DNA from: Kribbella pittospori | Lineage (GTDB): Bacteria > Actinomycetota > Actinomycetes > Propionibacteriales > Kribbellaceae | NCBI RefSeq assembly: GCF_004331465.1 | Contig: NZ_SJKB01000010.1 | Location: 124,001-188,000 of the forward strand | Direction: 5' to 3' | Length of the DNA: 64,000 nucleotides | In this document: in pieces, positions 61,558 to 64,000 of the stretch | Numbering within the stretch: position 1 is the stretch's first letter | Layout of the letters: every line of letters starts with the position of its first letter | Position numbers and translations under genes: made by a program | Notes under the pieces: generated by a model | Told to the model about the DNA's origin: nothing | Seen by the model: the letters and a program-made list of their open reading frames with translations, nothing else | Databases searched by the model: none

Positions 61558-62301
61558 ATGCCGGGAGGCAGGCTCACGCAGCAGCACCGCCAGCAGATCG
61601 CGCTGGGGTTGGCCGACGGGCTCGCGTACGCCGAGATCGCCAGGCGCCTCGACCGCCCGACCTCGACGATCACGCGTGAGGTGATGCGGAACGGCGGCCC
61701 GGCGGCGTACCGCGCTGACCTCGCCCACCGCGCCACCGAACGCCGCGCCCACCAGCGCAGGCAGGCCGCTCCCCGCGGACAGCAGGCGCTCCCGCAGGCG
61801 CACGGGCGCGATGCCGAGGCGGTGCGCGAGTACGAGGAGGCGTTCACCACCCTCGTGATGCAATCGGGTCTGCCGAAGATGATGTCGCGGGTGCTGACGA
61901 GCCTCACCATCGCGGACGAGGGCAGTCTCACGGCGTCCGAGCTCGCGCAGCGCCTCCAGGTCAGCCCGGCATCCGTCTCCAAGGCGAGCGCGTTCCTCGA
62001 GAGCCAGGGCCTGATCCGACGGGAGCGCGACGAACGCCGCCGTGAGCGGTACGTCGTCGACGCCGACGTCTGGTACCAGTCGATGATCGCGAGCGCCCGC
62101 TCCCACGCCCGGCTCGCCGAGACCGCACGCCAAGGCGTCAGCGTTCTAGGCCCCGGCACCCCCGCCGCCGGCCGCCTCGAAAACATCGCCCGCTTCGTCG
62201 ACTTCGTCGGCGAAAGCATCGCCCGAGCCGCCGAACAAGCCCGAGAAATCCTCTACACACCCCCAGCCGACCCCACACCCCAAACCCCAGACCCCAGTTA
62301 G
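61558..62301 (+). CDS. HTH_38/MarR-like fusion transcriptional regulator (paralog 2)
   Basis: A 247-residue paralog of the protein at 25153-26094. It shares the IS30-type HTH_38 N-terminus (GGRLTQQHRQQIALGLADGL, YAEIARRLDRPTSTITREV), a basic linker, and the GbsR/MarR-like winged helix (LTASELAQRLQVSPASVSKA). The extra ~60-residue C-terminal part of paralog 1 is missing. ATG 61558 has GGGAG six bases upstream. A GTTGC operator array lies in the shared gap with DUF4097, so it probably controls that operon and itself. It overlaps the convergent carH-like stop by four bases. Confidence 0.88.
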   Translation: MPGGRLTQQHRQQIALGLADGLAYAEIARRLDRPTSTITREVMRNGGPAAYRADLAHRATERRAHQRRQAAPRGQQALPQAHGRDAEAVREYEEAFTTLVMQSGLPKMMSRVLTSLTIADEGSLTASELAQRLQVSPASVSKASAFLESQGLIRRERDERRRERYVVDADVWYQSMIASARSHARLAETARQGVSVLGPGTPAAGRLENIARFVDFVGESIARAAEQAREILYTPPADPTPQTPDPS

Positions 62302-63215
62302 ACACCCGTCTCGGCGGCCGGCATCTGCTCTGCGGTCGTTACGGGGTCCTCGGTCAGCAGCCGCGCACCGATTGCGTCGGCGGTCTTCTGATTCGCGCCG
62401 GCGCCCGCGATAGCGAGTGGCGCGATCCGGGCCAGCCGGGACAGCTGCTCGGTCAGGCCGTCGAAACGCTCCGGTGTGGTCGCGGCGAGCACGATCAGAT
62501 CCGGCGGCGCGGCTGTGGTGGCCTTGGTCAGCTCGTCCAGTGGGGTGTCGGCGCCGAGGTAGCTGATCCGCCAGCCGTTGCGGTTGAGCACCACCCCGAA
62601 CGCGAGTAACGCGAGCTCGTGCTGCTCGGCCGGTAGGCAAGCGAGCAAGGCCCGTGGGCCGTGGCCGTGCCCCCACCCGCGGGCGAGGCCGGCCAGCCGG
62701 CCGCGGATGACGTTGGACGCAAAGTGCTCCTGTACGACGCTCACCGCGCCTCGCGCCCAGCGGTCGCCGAGCTCGCCCAGGTACGGCATCAGCACGTCGC
62801 GGATGACGGTCTCGACGGTCAGCATGCTCAGCAGGTGATCGATGACGGCCTGCGCGGCTGGTTCGTCGAGCTCGTCGAGTGCGGTCGCCAGCGTCCGGGC
62901 GGCGCCGGCAAGGCCGTCGAGACCGGCCTCGCTCGGCTGTTTTCCACGGTCCGCGGCCTCGGTCTGAGCCTTCTGCTCCGCGTCGATGGCGACCCGGGCG
63001 GCTTCGGCCGCGGACAACCCCTGAGCAAGCTGGTCCTGCATCCGCTGTACCCGGCGAAGATCAGCTTCGGAGTACAGCCGGAATCCGCCGCCCGACCGCA
63101 CCGGCTGGAGCAGGCCGTACCGCCGCTCCCAGGCGCGCAGCACGTGATCGCTGACGCCGATCCGGCGACTCAGCTCACCGATCCGCAGCACTGCGGGCGA
63201 TTCGTTCGCGGCCAC
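62298..63215 (-). CDS. CarH/LitR-like MerR regulator with cobalamin-binding domain (probable photoreceptor)
   Basis: A 305-residue protein: MerR winged helix (LRIGELSRRIGVSDHVLRAW, ERRYGLLQPVRSGGGFRLYS), then a B12-binding helical bundle and Rossmann domain. It has the W-x9-E-H signature of CarH photoreceptors: W153, E163, H164 (WARGAVSVVQEH). The cobalt-ligand region is AEQHELALLAFG with H199, then ISYLGADTPLDEL. In CarH, adenosylcobalamin holds a DNA-bound tetramer in the dark and light breaks it. Here E-x-H-x-x-A replaces the usual E-x-H-x-x-G. The divergent DUF378 gene and repeats at 63234-63296 make an apparent light-responsive module. Confidence 0.88.
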   Translation of the reverse strand: MAANESPAVLRIGELSRRIGVSDHVLRAWERRYGLLQPVRSGGGFRLYSEADLRRVQRMQDQLAQGLSAAEAARVAIDAEQKAQTEAADRGKQPSEAGLDGLAGAARTLATALDELDEPAAQAVIDHLLSMLTVETVIRDVLMPYLGELGDRWARGAVSVVQEHFASNVIRGRLAGLARGWGHGHGPRALLACLPAEQHELALLAFGVVLNRNGWRISYLGADTPLDELTKATTAAPPDLIVLAATTPERFDGLTEQLSRLARIAPLAIAGAGANQKTADAIGARLLTEDPVTTAEQMPAAETGV

Positions 63216-63233
63216 ACCCTCACCATACAGAAC

Positions 63234-63296
63234 CTAGACGGAATCTTGACAATCTGCCTCGGCGCGCGTTTCCTGGAGTCTAGACAAACTCTAGAC
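63234..63296 (+). promoter_or_regulatory. 11-bp-spaced direct repeats, candidate CarH operators
   Basis: CTAGAC at 63234 and CTTGAC at 63245 are 11 bases apart; CTAGAC at 63280 and 63291 are again 11 bases apart, all in one orientation. On the minus strand TTGTCA (63253-63248) and TGTATG could be the -35/-10 of the regulator gene, lying over the first pair. The second pair lies just before the DUF378 ribosome site. Confidence 0.65.
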
Positions 63297-63311
63297 GGAG
63301 GTTGAACGGAC

Positions 63312-63566
63312 ATGAAGAAGCTGGATCTTGTCGCCGCAGTACTGCTCGTGGTCGGTGGCCTGAACTGGGGCCTGGTCGCGATCGCCAAGTTCGATCTGGT
63401 CGCGGCTCTGTTCGGCCTGGAGTTCGGGGAGACCAATGCGCTGACCCGGATCGTGTACGGGCTGGTCGGGCTCTCCGCGGTGTACGTCGCCGCGCAACTG
63501 CGGGCCATCCCTCGCCGGTGGTCGACCACCACCTCGCACCCCCGCGCCCACTCGACGGCGGCCTGA
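63312..63566 (+). CDS. DUF378 small membrane protein
   Basis: An 84-residue protein with two membrane helices: K-L-D-L-V-A-A-V-L-L-V-V-G-G-L-N-W-G-L and TRIVYGLVGLSAVYVAAQ. The G-G-L-N-W-G-L motif is diagnostic of DUF378. Function unknown. A GGAGG site precedes the ATG. It is divergent from the CarH-like regulator and follows the 11-bp repeats, so light or B12 control is likely. The Ser/Thr/His-rich tail is unusual. Confidence 0.88.
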   Translation: MKKLDLVAAVLLVVGGLNWGLVAIAKFDLVAALFGLEFGETNALTRIVYGLVGLSAVYVAAQLRAIPRRWSTTTSHPRAHSTAA

Positions 63567-63584
63567 TCGGACGAGTCGCCAGCT

Positions 63585-63629
63585 GAGGATCGGGCCGCGG
63601 GCACGTCCCCCGTTCGCCGCCCGATCCTC
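63585..63629. terminator. Bidirectional hairpin between DUF378 and oxygenase genes
   Basis: GAGGATCGGGC and GCCCGATCCTC form a perfect 11-bp stem with a 23-base GC-rich loop between two convergent genes. Confidence 0.7.
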
Positions 63630-63674
63630 GTCGGCGGCGGCAGGACGACGGCCGCCGGCCGAGACGGGGGTCTT

Positions 63675-64000
63675 CTACTTCGCGTCGTGGAAGACGAGGC
63701 CCAGGGTGTGGCGGTGGCCGCTGTGGATCGGGGAGACGCCGTGGCGGACGGGGGAGGCGGACCAGCCTCGGGTTGAGGCGACGGGGCGGTCTCGGGTGGT
63801 GAAGACGAGGCCGTGGCCCTGGGGGATGAGGGTCGCCGTACCGCGGGACTGGGCGCGCGGGCGTTGTTCGACCAGGAGGAATTCGCCGCCGGTGTGGTCG
63901 ACACCCGGGTCGTTGAGGTTGATCACGACCTGCAGCGGGAACACCTTGTCGCCGTAGAGATCGCGATGCAGCGCGTTCCAGTCACCCGGGCCGTAGCGCA
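63675..64000 (-). CDS. 2OG-Fe(II) oxygenase, C-terminal part (truncated by window end)
   Basis: The minus-strand frame is open to the window edge: Y-G-P-G-D-W-N-A-L-H-R-D-L-Y-G-D-K, with the iron-binding H-x-D, then FPLQVVINLNDPGVDHTGGE and a distal region PVRHGVSPIHSGHRHTLGLV holding the second iron His and the 2-oxoglutarate Arg. About 108 residues are visible. This is the double-stranded beta-helix fold of 2OG oxygenases. The start and N-terminus lie beyond 64000. Substrate unknown. Confidence 0.85.
   Translation of the reverse strand, partial: RYGPGDWNALHRDLYGDKVFPLQVVINLNDPGVDHTGGEFLLVEQRPRAQSRGTATLIPQGHGLVFTTRDRPVASTRGWSASPVRHGVSPIHSGHRHTLGLVFHDAK

Overview
The window is high-GC DNA with dense gene packing, ATGA/GTGA stop-start overlaps, frequent GTG starts and GGAGG ribosome sites. 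DUF397/DUF5753 regulators, a SigF/SigB-type sigma factor, a 13E12-type HNH protein and ESX-type toxin helices all point to an actinobacterium. A Kribbella-like soil member of the Propionibacteriales is my best guess; that is recall, not a computed placement. I see no rRNA, tRNA, CRISPR array or prophage.

Layout: 1-4.8 kb holds the end of a sensor kinase, an ABC-F protein with a short Cys-containing upstream ORF, a membrane protein and a DesK/NarL-type two-component pair. 4.8-13.9 kb is a carbohydrate-uptake locus: an IclR regulator, a secreted glycoside hydrolase, a lipoprotein binding protein, two CUT1 permeases, an epimerase and an acetyl-xylan-esterase-like enzyme. A near-identical 16-bp box lies before both the regulator and the hydrolase. 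13.9-18.6 kb carries a zinc-type ArsR/CDF exporter pair, a GNAT protein, a DUF1905 protein, a small two-Cys membrane protein, an epoxide hydrolase and a DUF2461 protein. 18.6-25.2 kb carries a split XRE-DUF5753/DUF397 pair sharing a palindrome, small ORFs, a methyltransferase, a sigma factor, a Pro-rich membrane protein and a geranylgeranyl-reductase-like flavoprotein.

25.2-28.0 kb has an HTH_38/MarR-like fusion regulator divergent from an ABC exporter. 28.1-36.2 kb is a polymorphic-toxin locus: a small ESX-like helical protein, a 2143-residue protein with two ADP-ribosyltransferase-like domains and a C-terminal papain-fold domain, and two candidate partner or immunity genes. 36.2-43.6 kb has an alcohol dehydrogenase, a second small two-Cys membrane protein, an RclA/RclR-like pair, a MerR regulator, and a GH51 arabinofuranosidase divergent from a LacI regulator. 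43.6-53.8 kb has an aldo/keto reductase, TetR and MarR loci with two MFS exporters (one apparently frameshifted), a genuine-looking formylglycine-generating enzyme, an LLM oxidoreductase, a GNAT protein and an SGNH hydrolase/dehydrogenase/Gfo-Idh cluster.

53.8-58.4 kb is repeat-rich: imperfect ~107-bp hairpin repeats, the HNH protein, an IS3-family transposase remnant and a 29-bp tandem array. 58.4-64 kb has an S9 peptidase and a DUF4097 protein divergent from a second HTH_38/MarR-like regulator, then a CarH-like B12/light MerR regulator divergent from a DUF378 membrane protein across 11-bp-spaced direct repeats, and a truncated 2OG-Fe(II) oxygenase at the edge.

Several loci share one design: a regulator next to or divergent from its likely target, with a readable operator between them (IclR, HTH_38/MarR-like, RclR, TetR, MerR, CarH).
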